A stretch of 64,000 bases of DNA from Gammaproteobacteria bacterium (GCA_041395725.1 JAWKZW010000001.1:868001-932000); one strand, 5' to 3'. Shown: positions 42,976 through 52,895, counted from the first letter of the stretch. Made by a program: numbers and translations. The notes: generated from the sequence alone by a model not told the origin.

Positions 42976-43005
42976 GGAAAAGCCTCCGGCACCGGGGGCT
43001 TTTCC
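42976..43005 (+). terminator. Terminator-like stem after gltD
   Basis: GGAAAAGCCTCC (42976-42987) pairs with GGGGGCTTTTCC (42994-43005) over 12 positions with one G-T pair and a 6-nt loop, starting 13 nt after the gltD stop. No downstream U-run beyond the stem. Confidence 0.6.
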
Positions 43006-43111
43006 CAGCCTGGCTCGACATCAGTAACAGGCAAAGAGTTTACGCAAAAGTTACGGAATCTTAACGATTCGGTAATGGTTAAGTTACAGGCCATAGGCCT
43101 AGACTGTGCTC

Positions 43112-44560
43112 ATGCGTCTCTTTGCACCAATGCTACTCGTCGTCGCCGTTGCCCTGCAGGCTCTGGCAATTTCCATGTCACTGGTGGGCATCCTCGGCCT
43201 GTGTATGGGTACCGGCAATGCCAGCGATTTCTTCTATAGCGCCCTGATTTGCAGTCTCTGTGGGCTGGGCATACTGGTCTTTGGCTGGGTATACCGAACC
43301 GAGCACCTTTTTACCCGGCAGATGTTTATTATTACCACCGGCACCTGGTTGATAGTGCCGGTGTTCGCTACTCTGCCATTGCTATTTACCACCGCCCGGC
43401 TTTCGTTCACCGATGCGTTCTTTGAAACCGTTTCGGGCCTTACGACCACCGGCTCTACGATACTGGTTCACCTGGAATCACTTCCTCCCGACCTGCTGCT
43501 CTGGCGCTCGCTGCTTCAATGGCAGGGCGGGGTCGGTATCGTGTGCATGGCGGTTGCTCTGCTGCCATTTCTCAAAGTAGGTGGGATGCGATTATTTCAG
43601 ACCGAGTCTTCCTACTGGAGCGATGAGAACGCTCCCCGGGCGAGACATCTGGTGATCACCATCCTGAAAATCTACGTGCTCCTCACTGCCCTTTGCGCAG
43701 TCGGCTATGCGTTCACGGGCATGTCGGTATTCGACGCCGTCAACCATGCTTTCACCACTATTTCCACCGGCGGTTACTCAACCACGGATCGATCCTTCGG
43801 CGATAAGTCCTATCTTGCCCAGTGGGTCGCGGTGATTTTTATGCTGGCTGGATCGATTCCTTTCACGTTGTACCTTCGGTTCTTCAAAGCCCGCTACCGG
43901 GAGTTTTTCGCCAACACCCAGTTCCGAGCTTTTTTACTGGTGCTGGCCTGCTTTATTCTTTTGATAAGCCTGAACCTGTATTTCACAGGACAGGCGACTT
44001 TATTTTCGGCAATCACCCTGTCCACGTTCAACGTGACATCGCTTATTACCACAACCGGGTTCGCCAGCGACGACTACGTCCTCTGGGGCAACTTCAGTGT
44101 GGCTCTCATTTTCTTCGCCATGTTCATTGGTGGCTGTTCTGGCTCCACCAGTGGTGGCACCAAAATTTTCCGCCTGCAGCTGTTTGCAACTCTGGTTGGA
44201 GAGCAACTGAAGAGAGCGGTCCACCCGAACATCACCATAACCAGCACCTACGAGGGCAAACAGCTGAGGTCCGAGGTGGTTACAGCGGTGGTGGCCTACT
44301 TCTCTGTAATGATAATCAGCCTGGTGGTGATAACCCTGGGGCTCAGCCTCACCGAGCTTGACCTGGTATCCTCACTAACCGGGGCGTCCACCGCATTGAT
44401 GAATGTGGGTCCCGGGCTTGGAGATATCATTGGTCCCGCCGGTAACTTCAGCTCACTGTCAGATACGGCAAAATGGTTGTTATGCGCTGGAATGTTGTTG
44501 GGACGTCTGGAATTTCTTACTATCCTGACTCTTTTTACAGTGAGCTTCTGGCGCGGATGA
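43112..44560 (+). CDS. trkH: TrkH-family potassium uptake channel subunit
   Basis: About 482 residues with the four pore-loop repeats of the TrkH/KtrB family, each with the filter glycine: SGLTTTGSTIL, FTTISTGGYST, VTSLITTTGFAS and TALMNVGPGLG. A start at ATG 43112 is assumed; GTG 43106 is also in frame. The channel imports K+ at the inner membrane and normally works with a cytosolic NAD-binding TrkA, which is not in this window. The stop overlaps the downstream sensor-kinase start (ATGA), so K+ uptake and a two-component system are in one operon. Confidence 0.9.
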   Translation: MRLFAPMLLVVAVALQALAISMSLVGILGLCMGTGNASDFFYSALICSLCGLGILVFGWVYRTEHLFTRQMFIITTGTWLIVPVFATLPLLFTTARLSFTDAFFETVSGLTTTGSTILVHLESLPPDLLLWRSLLQWQGGVGIVCMAVALLPFLKVGGMRLFQTESSYWSDENAPRARHLVITILKIYVLLTALCAVGYAFTGMSVFDAVNHAFTTISTGGYSTTDRSFGDKSYLAQWVAVIFMLAGSIPFTLYLRFFKARYREFFANTQFRAFLLVLACFILLISLNLYFTGQATLFSAITLSTFNVTSLITTTGFASDDYVLWGNFSVALIFFAMFIGGCSGSTSGGTKIFRLQLFATLVGEQLKRAVHPNITITSTYEGKQLRSEVVTAVVAYFSVMIISLVVITLGLSLTELDLVSSLTGASTALMNVGPGLGDIIGPAGNFSSLSDTAKWLLCAGMLLGRLEFLTILTLFTVSFWRG

Positions 44561-46056
44561 AATTCCTGACAACAATCGAAAGGTGGCAAAGCCAGTATCT
44601 GCTGGCCATTGCCCTGCCCGCCCTGGTCACGGTCGTGATGTGGTTCCTGCATGGCTATATTTCGGCAGCAAATATCACCCTTCTTTACATCGTGGCAGTC
44701 ATCGTTACGGCAGTGAATACAGCGACCAGACCAGCCCTTGCGGCTGCGCTGGTAAGCTTTTTTGCCTTCAACCTGTCGTTCACAGAGCCAAAAGGCTCGC
44801 TGTTTGTGATACAAAAGCAGGACATGTTGACGGCGGGGCTTTTCCTGCTGACCGCCATTACGGTCGGCCAACTGGCTGCCCGAGTAAAAGAACAATTGGA
44901 GCTTCTGCAACACAGGGAGCGATTCAACCGTATAGAGCTGGAATTCCTTGAGCAGCTGGCGGCCGCAATCGAACCGGAAAAGATCACCGAAGCCCTGCTC
45001 CATGCAATCGGTCAGTTACCCGGTCTGGAATACACGATGGTCAGTGTCGAAAACGGCATCCCCGACTGGGAAAGCGTACCCCAGCCAGTCCCCGCGGCCC
45101 TGAGAAAAGCCCTGCAAGCACCCCTGCAGATAGCCTCTGGCAATCCTGACAGCCTCAGTTGGCAGGCCGATAGTACGCTGTTTATGATACTGAATGATGG
45201 CAGTAAAATTCTCTCAGGATTGCTTGTCAGCAACTCCTCGGCGACGACAATTGACTGGGTTAAGTTACTCGCCAGCCAGTCGAACCTCGCCCTGGCGCGT
45301 ACCAGGCTGGTGGGCGATCTCGAGGCCGAACGTATAGACAAGGAGAACGAGCTGATTCGCTCGTCGCTGCTGTCATCTGTGTCTCATGACTTCAGAACTC
45401 CTTTGACATCGATGGTCGGTGCCGCTTCCACTTTACTGGATTTGAACGATCAATTAAAAGAAGCACAGAAGAAGGAATTACTTGAAGCCATTCTATCGGA
45501 AGCCAGGCGCCTGAACAGCTACACGCAAAAACTCCTGGACATGACTCGCCTTGGACGGGGCGAACTCAAGCTGAATCGCAGTACTATCACTATCGACGAA
45601 GTATTAAACGTAGTTTTGAAACGCATCAGGCAACAGTTTCCCAACCATCGTATCAAGACAGAAATAAAACCGGACCTGTCCGCTCTCCATGTTCACGCGG
45701 CACTGATCGAGCAGGCGCTTTACAATGTCCTGGAGAACGCCTGCAAATTCACGCCAGACAGCAAGCCTATTCGCATCAGCTGTCGCGAAGATGCACACGA
45801 CATGATAATTGAAGTTGAAGATGCCGGCCCGGGTGTCCCGGACTCGGAGAAGAGCAAGGTATTCGAGATGTTTCACAGTGCCGATCGTGGCGACTGCCGC
45901 GCAGCGGGCAGCGGTCTGGGCCTGGCCATTTCCAAAGGTATGATCGGGGCCCATGGTGGTAACGTTGCAATAGACGACAGCCTGGATCTGGGAGGCTCCC
46001 TGGTCAGAATACGACTTCCCAGGCCGATTGAAAACGTGGAGCAGAACGTCTTATGA
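44557..46056 (+). CDS. KdpD-like sensor histidine kinase lacking the N-terminal KdpD/Usp domains
   Basis: 499 residues, against about 890 for full KdpD. It begins directly with the four-helix DUF4118 membrane module (LLAIALPALVTVVMW ... GLFLLTAITVGQLAA), then a GAF-like linker, HisKA (SSVSHDFRTPLTSMVGAA with the phospho-accepting His) and HATPase_c (NVLENACKFTP, VEDAGPGVP, GSGLGLAISKGMIG). The large cytosolic KdpD sensor and universal-stress-protein-like domains are absent. ATG 44557 overlaps the trkH stop; the response regulator start overlaps this stop by ATGA. Likely senses K+ or osmotic state and controls trkH or other K+ genes; kdpFABC is not present here. Confidence 0.85.
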   Translation: MKFLTTIERWQSQYLLAIALPALVTVVMWFLHGYISAANITLLYIVAVIVTAVNTATRPALAAALVSFFAFNLSFTEPKGSLFVIQKQDMLTAGLFLLTAITVGQLAARVKEQLELLQHRERFNRIELEFLEQLAAAIEPEKITEALLHAIGQLPGLEYTMVSVENGIPDWESVPQPVPAALRKALQAPLQIASGNPDSLSWQADSTLFMILNDGSKILSGLLVSNSSATTIDWVKLLASQSNLALARTRLVGDLEAERIDKENELIRSSLLSSVSHDFRTPLTSMVGAASTLLDLNDQLKEAQKKELLEAILSEARRLNSYTQKLLDMTRLGRGELKLNRSTITIDEVLNVVLKRIRQQFPNHRIKTEIKPDLSALHVHAALIEQALYNVLENACKFTPDSKPIRISCREDAHDMIIEVEDAGPGVPDSEKSKVFEMFHSADRGDCRAAGSGLGLAISKGMIGAHGGNVAIDDSLDLGGSLVRIRLPRPIENVEQNVL

Positions 46057-46769
46057 GCCGCGTGCTGGTGATAGACGACGAAGCGCAGATTCGGCGTTTT
46101 CTCAGTATCGGGCTGGGTTCCCAGGGCTATGACATCGTGGAAGCCGAGACCGGTGCACAGGGGCTCGAACAGGCTGCCCTGCAAGCCCCCCAGCTCATCA
46201 TCCTCGATCTGGGCCTGCCGGACAGGGACGGAATGGAAGTCCTCAAAGTGCTGAGAGATTTTTATAGTGGGCCGGTAATCATTCTCAGTGTGCGGGCCAG
46301 GGAACAGGAGAAAGTCGCAGCACTTGATGCCGGTGCCAATGATTACGTCGTCAAACCGTTTGGTATCAATGAGCTACTGGCGCGTATCCGGGCATTACTG
46401 CGACTCCATGAAGGTGCCGAGTCGGTCGTCTCGGTCTTTCACGAGGGCGGCTTGCAGCTTAACGTTCCCCAGCACCGGGTTTCCATTGATGGCCAACCCG
46501 TACATCTGTCCAGGAAAGAATTCGATCTGCTCAGATTATTGATCGAAAACAGTGGCCGTATTGTTACCCATTCTCAGATTATCAGTCGGTTGTGGGGTGA
46601 CTCGCACCTGGAGGATTCGCACTATCTGCGGATACTGGTGAAAAAATTGCGCCATAAACTACATGACAATCCAGCATCACCACGGTTTATTGAAACCGAA
46701 CCAGGGGTAGGCTATCGGTTCCTCAGCGATTCGGACGATTCACCGGCTGGCCCGGGTGAAACCCGCTGA
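46053..46769 (+). CDS. KdpE-like OmpR-family response regulator
   Basis: 238 residues. Receiver domain (1-120) with the acidic pair near the start (VIDDEAQIRRFL), phospho-acceptor Asp in IILDLGLPDRDG, the Thr/Ser position in VIILSVRA and Lys in YVVKPFGINELLARIRA, which is the wording typical of KdpE. A winged-helix DNA-binding domain follows (about 130-230, HLSRKEFDLLRLLIENSGR, GVGYRFL). Its start overlaps the kinase stop by ATGA, which fixes the pairing. Likely targets include the operon's own promoter; no binding site was verified. Confidence 0.9.
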   Translation: MSRVLVIDDEAQIRRFLSIGLGSQGYDIVEAETGAQGLEQAALQAPQLIILDLGLPDRDGMEVLKVLRDFYSGPVIILSVRAREQEKVAALDAGANDYVVKPFGINELLARIRALLRLHEGAESVVSVFHEGGLQLNVPQHRVSIDGQPVHLSRKEFDLLRLLIENSGRIVTHSQIISRLWGDSHLEDSHYLRILVKKLRHKLHDNPASPRFIETEPGVGYRFLSDSDDSPAGPGETR

Positions 46770-46860
46770 ATCAGGCCCTACCGATAAGCAGAAAATTCTT
46801 CTCTCTTCGGTTTCCTGCACGGTCCGCACATAACTGTAGAAGCAGTGAACGTCACAGCCG

Positions 46861-48357
46861 TTACCGGGAGACCAGCCTTCCTTTAGAGATTACCAGGTCA
46901 ATTAGCCGGGTATTGCTGATGTCGTCCAATGGATTGGCATCCAGCAGTACCAGATCGGCCCGCTTGCCTGTCTCGATACTACCCATTTCATCCTGCAGGG
47001 AAAAATACTCGGCCGGCTTCAGAGTGGCCGCCTCCAGTGCCTGCAGGGGAGTCAGGCCGGCGCGCACCAGCATTTCCAGCTCGGAATGAAGGCTATAACC
47101 GGGAATCGACAGGTTTATGGGCGTGTCTGTTCCCGCGCCGATCGGTACGCCGGCCTGGTGCATGCGGCTGGTGAGAAACAGACTCCATTCCGCGAAAGCC
47201 GTGTCACCGGCTCCTTCGGAAATTCTGTTGGCGGCCTGTGTAGACCACTCGCTGCGCAGTGCTTCGGGGACCCGGGCCAGGGCGGACTCCCAGTCTGGCT
47301 TCAGATAAGGGGGTGCGAGATTCAGGGAATTCAATCGCAAGGTCGGCACCATCATGGTGTCCGACAGAGCGGCAATGGTCTGATCGCATTGCGCCTGATC
47401 GTAGTTCTGCACCGCCGAAAGACGCTGCAAACCATGCAGCATTGATCGCAATTCCGCGCCGGATAGCTGGCCAGGATTCTGTAACAGTTCGAGCCGCTCC
47501 TGGTGCAGTTGCCCGGCATTGGCGGCACAATCCATTTCAACGTTTCGCAGGTGTTCTATGGAATCCACGAATGGACCCGCCTCGCTGGCGCGCATGGACA
47601 GCGGTACGTGTGAGTCAATCGGCAGGTCCAGTTCTTCGGCGACTTCAACCAGGGCTGCAAAGACATCGGGGCTGGTCATCTCGTAAATCTTGATGAAATC
47701 GACGCCCTGCTCTTTTAACCCCCTCACGGTGGCCCGTGCCTGCTCGGGCGTCGGCACACTGACGCCGATTTCAGGCCGCCCGTTACCGTCGTAGACCACT
47801 ATACTGCCGTCCAGCAGCGGGCCGGCAAAAAAGACTCTTGGCGCCACCGCACCCGGGGCACGCATTGATTCGACGATGGGCAGCATGTTTTCCATCAGAC
47901 CGCCCGTATCCCGCACACTGGTTATACCCCAGGAAAGAAACAACTCCGGCATCGCTTCGGTCAGGCGCTCGTCGTAGCTGAGATGGACGTGAAAGTCCCA
48001 CAGCCCCGGGATCAGGAATTTGCCGGCGCCGTCTATTACTTCCGCTGCTTCGACAACCAAATCCGCCGGCCCTACCGCAGTGATTTCGTCCCCTTCGAAC
48101 ACTACGGTCTGATTGGGTCGGACACCGTTCACGGCATCGATCAGCGTGACATTTTGAATAGCCGTTCTGGTTGCGGTCGAAACAGGCGCGGCAGAGTCCG
48201 TTGAAGGTTGTCCGCAGGCGTTAAGCAAACCAGCGAGCAGAATGCCTGCAACAGGTTGGCGCAGGCGGCTGAACAGCCGGCTCAGACCATTGACGACTGG
48301 ACGGTTGAATGGCTTGGTGAATCCACGGGCATTACTAATGGCATGAAAATCAGGCAT
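46861..48357 (-). CDS. Exported amidohydrolase, probable lipoprotein
   Basis: 498 residues. After a basic N-terminus the hydrophobic segment VAGILLAGLLNAC ends in a lipobox (Cys about 48). The amidohydrolase barrel follows: FLIPGLWDFHVHLSYDE with HxH metal ligands, VDFIKIYEM with the Lys position, DSHVPLSMRA and EHLRN His ligands, and GAGTDTPINLS with the metal Asp. GSIETGKRADLVLLDANP is the closing signature. The signal region starts unusually far (about 34 residues) from the start codon; no better start was found. It belongs to the same broad family as the protein at 15430-16716 but is only distantly similar. Substrate unknown. Confidence 0.85.
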   Translation of the reverse strand: MPDFHAISNARGFTKPFNRPVVNGLSRLFSRLRQPVAGILLAGLLNACGQPSTDSAAPVSTATRTAIQNVTLIDAVNGVRPNQTVVFEGDEITAVGPADLVVEAAEVIDGAGKFLIPGLWDFHVHLSYDERLTEAMPELFLSWGITSVRDTGGLMENMLPIVESMRAPGAVAPRVFFAGPLLDGSIVVYDGNGRPEIGVSVPTPEQARATVRGLKEQGVDFIKIYEMTSPDVFAALVEVAEELDLPIDSHVPLSMRASEAGPFVDSIEHLRNVEMDCAANAGQLHQERLELLQNPGQLSGAELRSMLHGLQRLSAVQNYDQAQCDQTIAALSDTMMVPTLRLNSLNLAPPYLKPDWESALARVPEALRSEWSTQAANRISEGAGDTAFAEWSLFLTSRMHQAGVPIGAGTDTPINLSIPGYSLHSELEMLVRAGLTPLQALEAATLKPAEYFSLQDEMGSIETGKRADLVLLDANPLDDISNTRLIDLVISKGRLVSR

Positions 48358-48615
48358 GGGCTTCTGTCTGCTGGTGGCTGAAATTTTATGACCCTGTGAT
48401 CAGTCAGGTGATTGCTGCCATTCCGGGATTAAACGGTGTTGGCTAATGATTCCTCGACTGGTCACAAGACCGTTCAGAAACCTCTGGTTATCCAGAAGTT
48501 TCACAAACATTAGCTGCTATCAGCAGGCAATGCAAATAGAAAACCAGCCCGGTTGCGGAGGAGAAATTCGGGAGAGCCAGTGGCTGTGGCGAGCGATAAA
48601 CAGAGTGGAGGTTTC

Positions 48616-49041
48616 CTAGCAGTATCCCAGGGCCACACAGGTGCCACCAATAGCCCAGTCCAAAGGGGGAGTCGGGCTGGACGCCGTCAGGGTGAAAGTC
48701 ACTCCGTCCAGTTCACTGCCATCGGCTTTCCAGGTGACCGTCAGAACGCCGTCAGTGACATCAATTCCATGCAGGGTCGCACTGCGTACCTGACCCGGGG
48801 GCACACTGTTGGTGCCGGCATCGATATCGCCGAGGGCGGTGAATCTGCCTGCCTGGGCCTGCACGGCTATAGAGGTTCGGTAGCTGCCTACCGCCAGAAT
48901 CGCCTCGGAGAACCGGGCTTCACTGCGGTACAGGTTATAGGCTGGCAGGGCCAATGACGCCAGAACGCCGATGATTATAGTGACTATCATCAGCTCGATA
49001 AGCGTGAAGCCCTGCTGATTCTGGCGGCTGGCGATTGGCAT
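48616..49041 (-). CDS. Type IV pilin-like protein, standing alone
   Basis: 141 residues. QGFTLIELMIVTIIIGVLAS at about 10-29 is a textbook prepilin peptidase site (G / F, Glu+5) plus the N-terminal hydrophobic helix. The C-terminal globular part has one Cys pair (C134, C141) suited to a D-loop disulfide (GGTCVALGYC). Size fits a major or minor pilin. GGGGTG stands 5 nt before the ATG. No pil assembly genes are nearby, so it must use machinery encoded elsewhere. About 220 bp of noncoding DNA separates it from the AsmA gene end. Confidence 0.88.
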   Translation of the reverse strand: MPIASRQNQQGFTLIELMIVTIIIGVLASLALPAYNLYRSEARFSEAILAVGSYRTSIAVQAQAGRFTALGDIDAGTNSVPPGQVRSATLHGIDVTDGVLTVTWKADGSELDGVTFTLTASSPTPPLDWAIGGTCVALGYC

Positions 49042-49263
49042 TGGTCACCCCGAAATAAAGCTGCTTGGAGCTCCGCTGGACTGTGCCGCCGGAAGGTCCG
49101 AAAGAATGGCAACAGCTTAGTCGAACGGGCCGGGGAATAATGTGAAACGCCACGCATTATCCCGCCAAAGGTATAGGGGCAGGACCAGTTCACGCCTTTT
49201 TCGCAACGCCATCGCCACTCGATCACAACTACACGGGCGAGAAGGTACGCCAGCCCCACAGCC

Positions 49264-52200
49264 TCAATTGAAGATCCGGTCGAGAGCCCGGTTGAGAATC
49301 TGGTCACGGAGGTCCTGTGGCTCCGGTTCTGGTTCCGGTTCCGGTTCCGGTTCCGGTTCCAGCTGAGTCTCCGTCTGTGCCTCGGGATTCGCCTGTTGGG
49401 TGTCCGGGCTTGGGGCAGTGGGCTCGACGCCGAGGGAGCGATTCAGCAGATCCTGCACACGACCCTGAACCTCCCGCTGCAGGCGGGCGCGCAGGATCTC
49501 GCCCGCATCCGGCAGACAGGCCGGCTGCTCTATGGTGCCTGTACAGGCGATGGGCAGGCTATAGCCACCGATGTCATATTGCTGGCTGGCACGTGTGGCT
49601 GTGGATTGATCAACCTCGGTCAGCAGGTTGAAATCGATGGCATTGTCGGCAAGATTCAGCAGCGTGCCGCGGCCGGTTACACGAAACCCCGGTGACTGAA
49701 TAAGAATGTCGTTGCTGCGAATGACACCGTTATCGACCGTGATGGTGCCACTGAAGGAATCGAATGCGGTCTGCGTTCCCCGCGCCAGGGCGCCCGCCTG
49801 TCGACTGCGAATCATGGTTTCAAGCTGATTGAGTACCGCGGCAACATCCACGCCGGTCAACACCCCGTCTTCAATTGCCAGGCTGCCGTCGCCACTCAAG
49901 GATCGCTTCAGAGTATCCAGGTCGGCGCCTGTACTGTTCAATGCCAGCCGAACATTGGCTCTGCCGGACAGGTACGAAGCATCGAGCAGATCAAGCAGCA
50001 AGGGGGCCAGGTTTACCCCTTGCAGGTTGGCCTCCACCCGCGCCTGCGGCTCCGCACCGGCTACCGACAAACCAAGCGCCCCTTCAAAGCTTCCCTGGTA
50101 AAGTTCCACTGCCAGCGGAGCCAGGTTTATTTCCCCATCGGTGGCATTCACAGTAACCGCAACACCCTGCAGATCCAGCCCGGCGACCGTCAGCTGACCG
50201 ACCTGCAGTTCTCCCAGCAGAGTGAGGTTGCGCAGGCTCTCCACCGGTATTTCAGCGGCGGTGTTGCCAGCGGCAGCATTGTCTGTTGTGGGCTGTTCCG
50301 GCGCCAGGTAACGGTCAACATCCAGACGGTCTATTTCGATGTTGAATCCAGCCTTGGGATCAGTGAAGCCCATCAGGGAAAAATTGCCCAACAGCGTGCT
50401 GTCATCCAGGACAATATTCAGACCTTCCAGGGCAAGACGATCCGTTGATCCATCGACACGGGCATTGAAAGCAACCCGCCGCAGGACGGAAGAATCCCGG
50501 GTGACCGGCACGGGTTGATTCAGCTGCTGCAGGAGATCCCGCAGGTTGAATTCGGCTACCGCAAGCTGCCCCTGAAAGGCTGGCTCATCAAATATCCGCT
50601 CGACACTGAAGCTGCCTCGGGCATCCAGCCCGAGGCCTGAAAGCGCAATGCTTTCAATATTCAGCGACTCTCTATCAAGGTTGATGCGACCGGCGGCATC
50701 CAGCACCATTGTCACCGGGGAGCCGGGTATCCCCGGACCGGACACTACCAGGCTGGCCCGCAGCGGGGCAACGGTAAGCGCATCGCGGCGGCCCGACAAT
50801 TCCAGATTCACTGACACCCGGTCCACAATTTCGGCCAGATTCCCCAGCTCCAGAGCGGTCAGGAGAGGGCTGGCGTTATTACTTTCGAGTGACAGGTTAC
50901 CACTGACCGTGCCGCTTCGATCACTCATGTTGCTGGCGTCGATTCGCCCGTCGACCCGCCAGCCCAGAGCACTGGCCGACAATGCCGGAATCTTGATATT
51001 GCCCTGCTCAAGGTCAGCATCGAAGCGGGTGTTCAACAGAAACGCTCCGTCGCCATTACCGCGCAACCTCTGTGCCAGCTGGTAATAAGAGGATTCCGTC
51101 CCGCCCTGCAACAGAGCGCCTAGCTGCAGCAGGAGTGGCAGATCCGATCCTGAAGTGTCGATAGCCCCGTTAATCCTTGGCTCATCGGTATCGATACCCG
51201 TAGCCTGGAATTCGCCACTCAGACTGGCACCGAGCAGCTGCGCCTGCAGTACAGGCACCAACACCGAACCGCCATTGTTGGAAAGCTCAAACTCCAGCCC
51301 CACATTAAAAGGTCGGTCTGGCACCCTCCGCAACTCCTCGCTCACCCGGCTTAACAGGGCATCACCGCCACCACTCAACTGACCAAGCACTTCCACAACC
51401 AGCGGCAGGTCAGGGCCCGTCGCGTTGAGTCTGCCCGTGGCGTTGGGGTTTTCCGATTGGACACCCGAAACACTCAGGTTGGCATCCAGCTCCGCGCCTA
51501 ACAGACTGGCCGTGAGATCTTGCAGCTCCAGGGCGCCCGGGCCGGCTCCCCGGTAACTGGCGCCCGCTTGTAACGCGAAGCGTCGATCACTCAGCGCCGC
51601 CAGCCGATTGGCCAGATCCGTCACTCCGGCGGCCGCAAACAGGCTGGCCAGATCGTCGCCCGCCAGACCGAATCTGCCCTCGTAGACAGGTGCGTCGGAA
51701 TTCACTGCCCGGCCCTGCAGTTCCGCCTGCAGACTGGCACCCAGGCCAGAGACATCCAGCTCGGTGATCTGCAAAGAATCTGTTGCCAGGTCAATAGACA
51801 GGGAGGTTCTCAGGTCGATGCTTGCGCCCGTATCGGGAAGCGTGTCACCAGCCAGCTCTGCCCGAAAGGTCAGCGGCGCCAGTTGGTAGCGGCTGTTGTC
51901 CAGATCGTAGTTGAGGGTGCCGGACAGCTCCGCAGTCCCGTTCAATGCCGGTTGACTGGACATCGCATCCAGCGTCATATTGAGGTTAATCGGTGTGCCA
52001 TACACCAGTTCACCAACCGTAAACGCCAGGTTGTTGATCTGATAAACCGTCGTGGTGCGCCTGTCCTCATAACGCAGATTCACATTGCTAACATCGACAC
52101 CACCCAGAATAACCCGGGTCAGCGGCAACCCTGTGCCGTTGGGGGGGGCGGTTTCCACGGCAGCCGGCCCGGCGGACCCGGCAGCCCAGTTGCCGACGCC

Positions 52201-52575
52201 GGATTCGTTGACGATAAGATTCAGGCTCACGCCACGCAATTGCACGGTATCGATTTCATACCGCTGCCGCAGCAGGGGTAGCAGCTTGATACGCGCCTGC
52301 GCGGCCTCGGCCTGCAGCAAGGGTTGATCGCCGAATCCTGCTCCCGCGCGGCTGGAAACCGTTACCTGCTCCACTCCGACTCCGAGCCACGGGTAGAACG
52401 ACAGGCTGATATTACCGTCCAGGGCCAATTCCAGGCCGGTCTGAGACTGGAACTGACCGGCTATCCAGTCACTGTAGTCGTTGGGGTCCAGGGTGAGCAC
52501 ACGAACTACCAGTAGCACCAGCAGCGCCAGCACCAGAGCCAGCAGGGTAAAGCTAATCTTGAGAAACTTGGACAT
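49264..52575 (-). CDS. AsmA-family inner-membrane-anchored protein
   Basis: 1103 residues. An N-terminal transmembrane helix (about 6-27, ISFTLLALVLALLVLLVVRV) is followed by LDPNDYSDWIAGQFQSQTGLELAL, the typical AsmA start, and then long beta-rich repeats. LRLALNSTGADLDTLKRSLSG ... GVLTGVDVAAVLNQ near 850-900 is the conserved AsmA C-terminal domain. AsmA-like proteins form bridges thought to carry phospholipids between the membranes. The C-terminus has a low-complexity Glu-Pro run encoded by a hexanucleotide repeat. The length is greater than E. coli AsmA (about 617 residues), nearer to its larger paralogues. Confidence 0.88.
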   Translation of the reverse strand: MSKFLKISFTLLALVLALLVLLVVRVLTLDPNDYSDWIAGQFQSQTGLELALDGNISLSFYPWLGVGVEQVTVSSRAGAGFGDQPLLQAEAAQARIKLLPLLRQRYEIDTVQLRGVSLNLIVNESGVGNWAAGSAGPAAVETAPPNGTGLPLTRVILGGVDVSNVNLRYEDRRTTTVYQINNLAFTVGELVYGTPINLNMTLDAMSSQPALNGTAELSGTLNYDLDNSRYQLAPLTFRAELAGDTLPDTGASIDLRTSLSIDLATDSLQITELDVSGLGASLQAELQGRAVNSDAPVYEGRFGLAGDDLASLFAAAGVTDLANRLAALSDRRFALQAGASYRGAGPGALELQDLTASLLGAELDANLSVSGVQSENPNATGRLNATGPDLPLVVEVLGQLSGGGDALLSRVSEELRRVPDRPFNVGLEFELSNNGGSVLVPVLQAQLLGASLSGEFQATGIDTDEPRINGAIDTSGSDLPLLLQLGALLQGGTESSYYQLAQRLRGNGDGAFLLNTRFDADLEQGNIKIPALSASALGWRVDGRIDASNMSDRSGTVSGNLSLESNNASPLLTALELGNLAEIVDRVSVNLELSGRRDALTVAPLRASLVVSGPGIPGSPVTMVLDAAGRINLDRESLNIESIALSGLGLDARGSFSVERIFDEPAFQGQLAVAEFNLRDLLQQLNQPVPVTRDSSVLRRVAFNARVDGSTDRLALEGLNIVLDDSTLLGNFSLMGFTDPKAGFNIEIDRLDVDRYLAPEQPTTDNAAAGNTAAEIPVESLRNLTLLGELQVGQLTVAGLDLQGVAVTVNATDGEINLAPLAVELYQGSFEGALGLSVAGAEPQARVEANLQGVNLAPLLLDLLDASYLSGRANVRLALNSTGADLDTLKRSLSGDGSLAIEDGVLTGVDVAAVLNQLETMIRSRQAGALARGTQTAFDSFSGTITVDNGVIRSNDILIQSPGFRVTGRGTLLNLADNAIDFNLLTEVDQSTATRASQQYDIGGYSLPIACTGTIEQPACLPDAGEILRARLQREVQGRVQDLLNRSLGVEPTAPSPDTQQANPEAQTETQLEPEPEPEPEPEPEPQDLRDQILNRALDRIFN
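49322..49360. repeat. Hexanucleotide microsatellite inside the AsmA gene
   Basis: About 6.5 copies of TCCGGT (one unit TCTGGT), which encode alternating Glu-Pro near the C-terminus of the AsmA protein on the minus strand. Because the unit is six bases, slippage would change repeat length without shifting the frame. Confidence 0.85.
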
Positions 52576-52895
52576 CGTCGGATACCGGAAGGTGGCGGTG
52601 CTGACGACCCGAGGTTCGCCAGCACAGTAAACAGTTGCAGATTCTCAGCTCCAGTCAGCATCGGGCTGACTCCCTGATCAGGAACCACAAAATTCCTTCG
52701 CAGAGTTTCCCTGGTCTGAGTCAGGCTCTCGGGTCTCACATTATCGGACGAAAGGTCCCCAGGTAGTAGACCGTAGCTGCCCCGGGCAAATTCCCGAACT
52801 GGATCTCGCGACATCAGCAGGACATCGACCAGATTGCGAGTGCACAGCCTGCAGCGCCTGACGGCAGCCCTCTGGTCGACCAGTGGTTCGCCCGG
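52576..52895. other. Intergenic stretch upstream of the AsmA gene
   Basis: 320 bp between the AsmA start and the MFS stop (both minus strand). An open frame partly covers it but lacks a Shine-Dalgarno site and any recognisable domain. I see no clear repeat or RNA. Confidence 0.4.
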
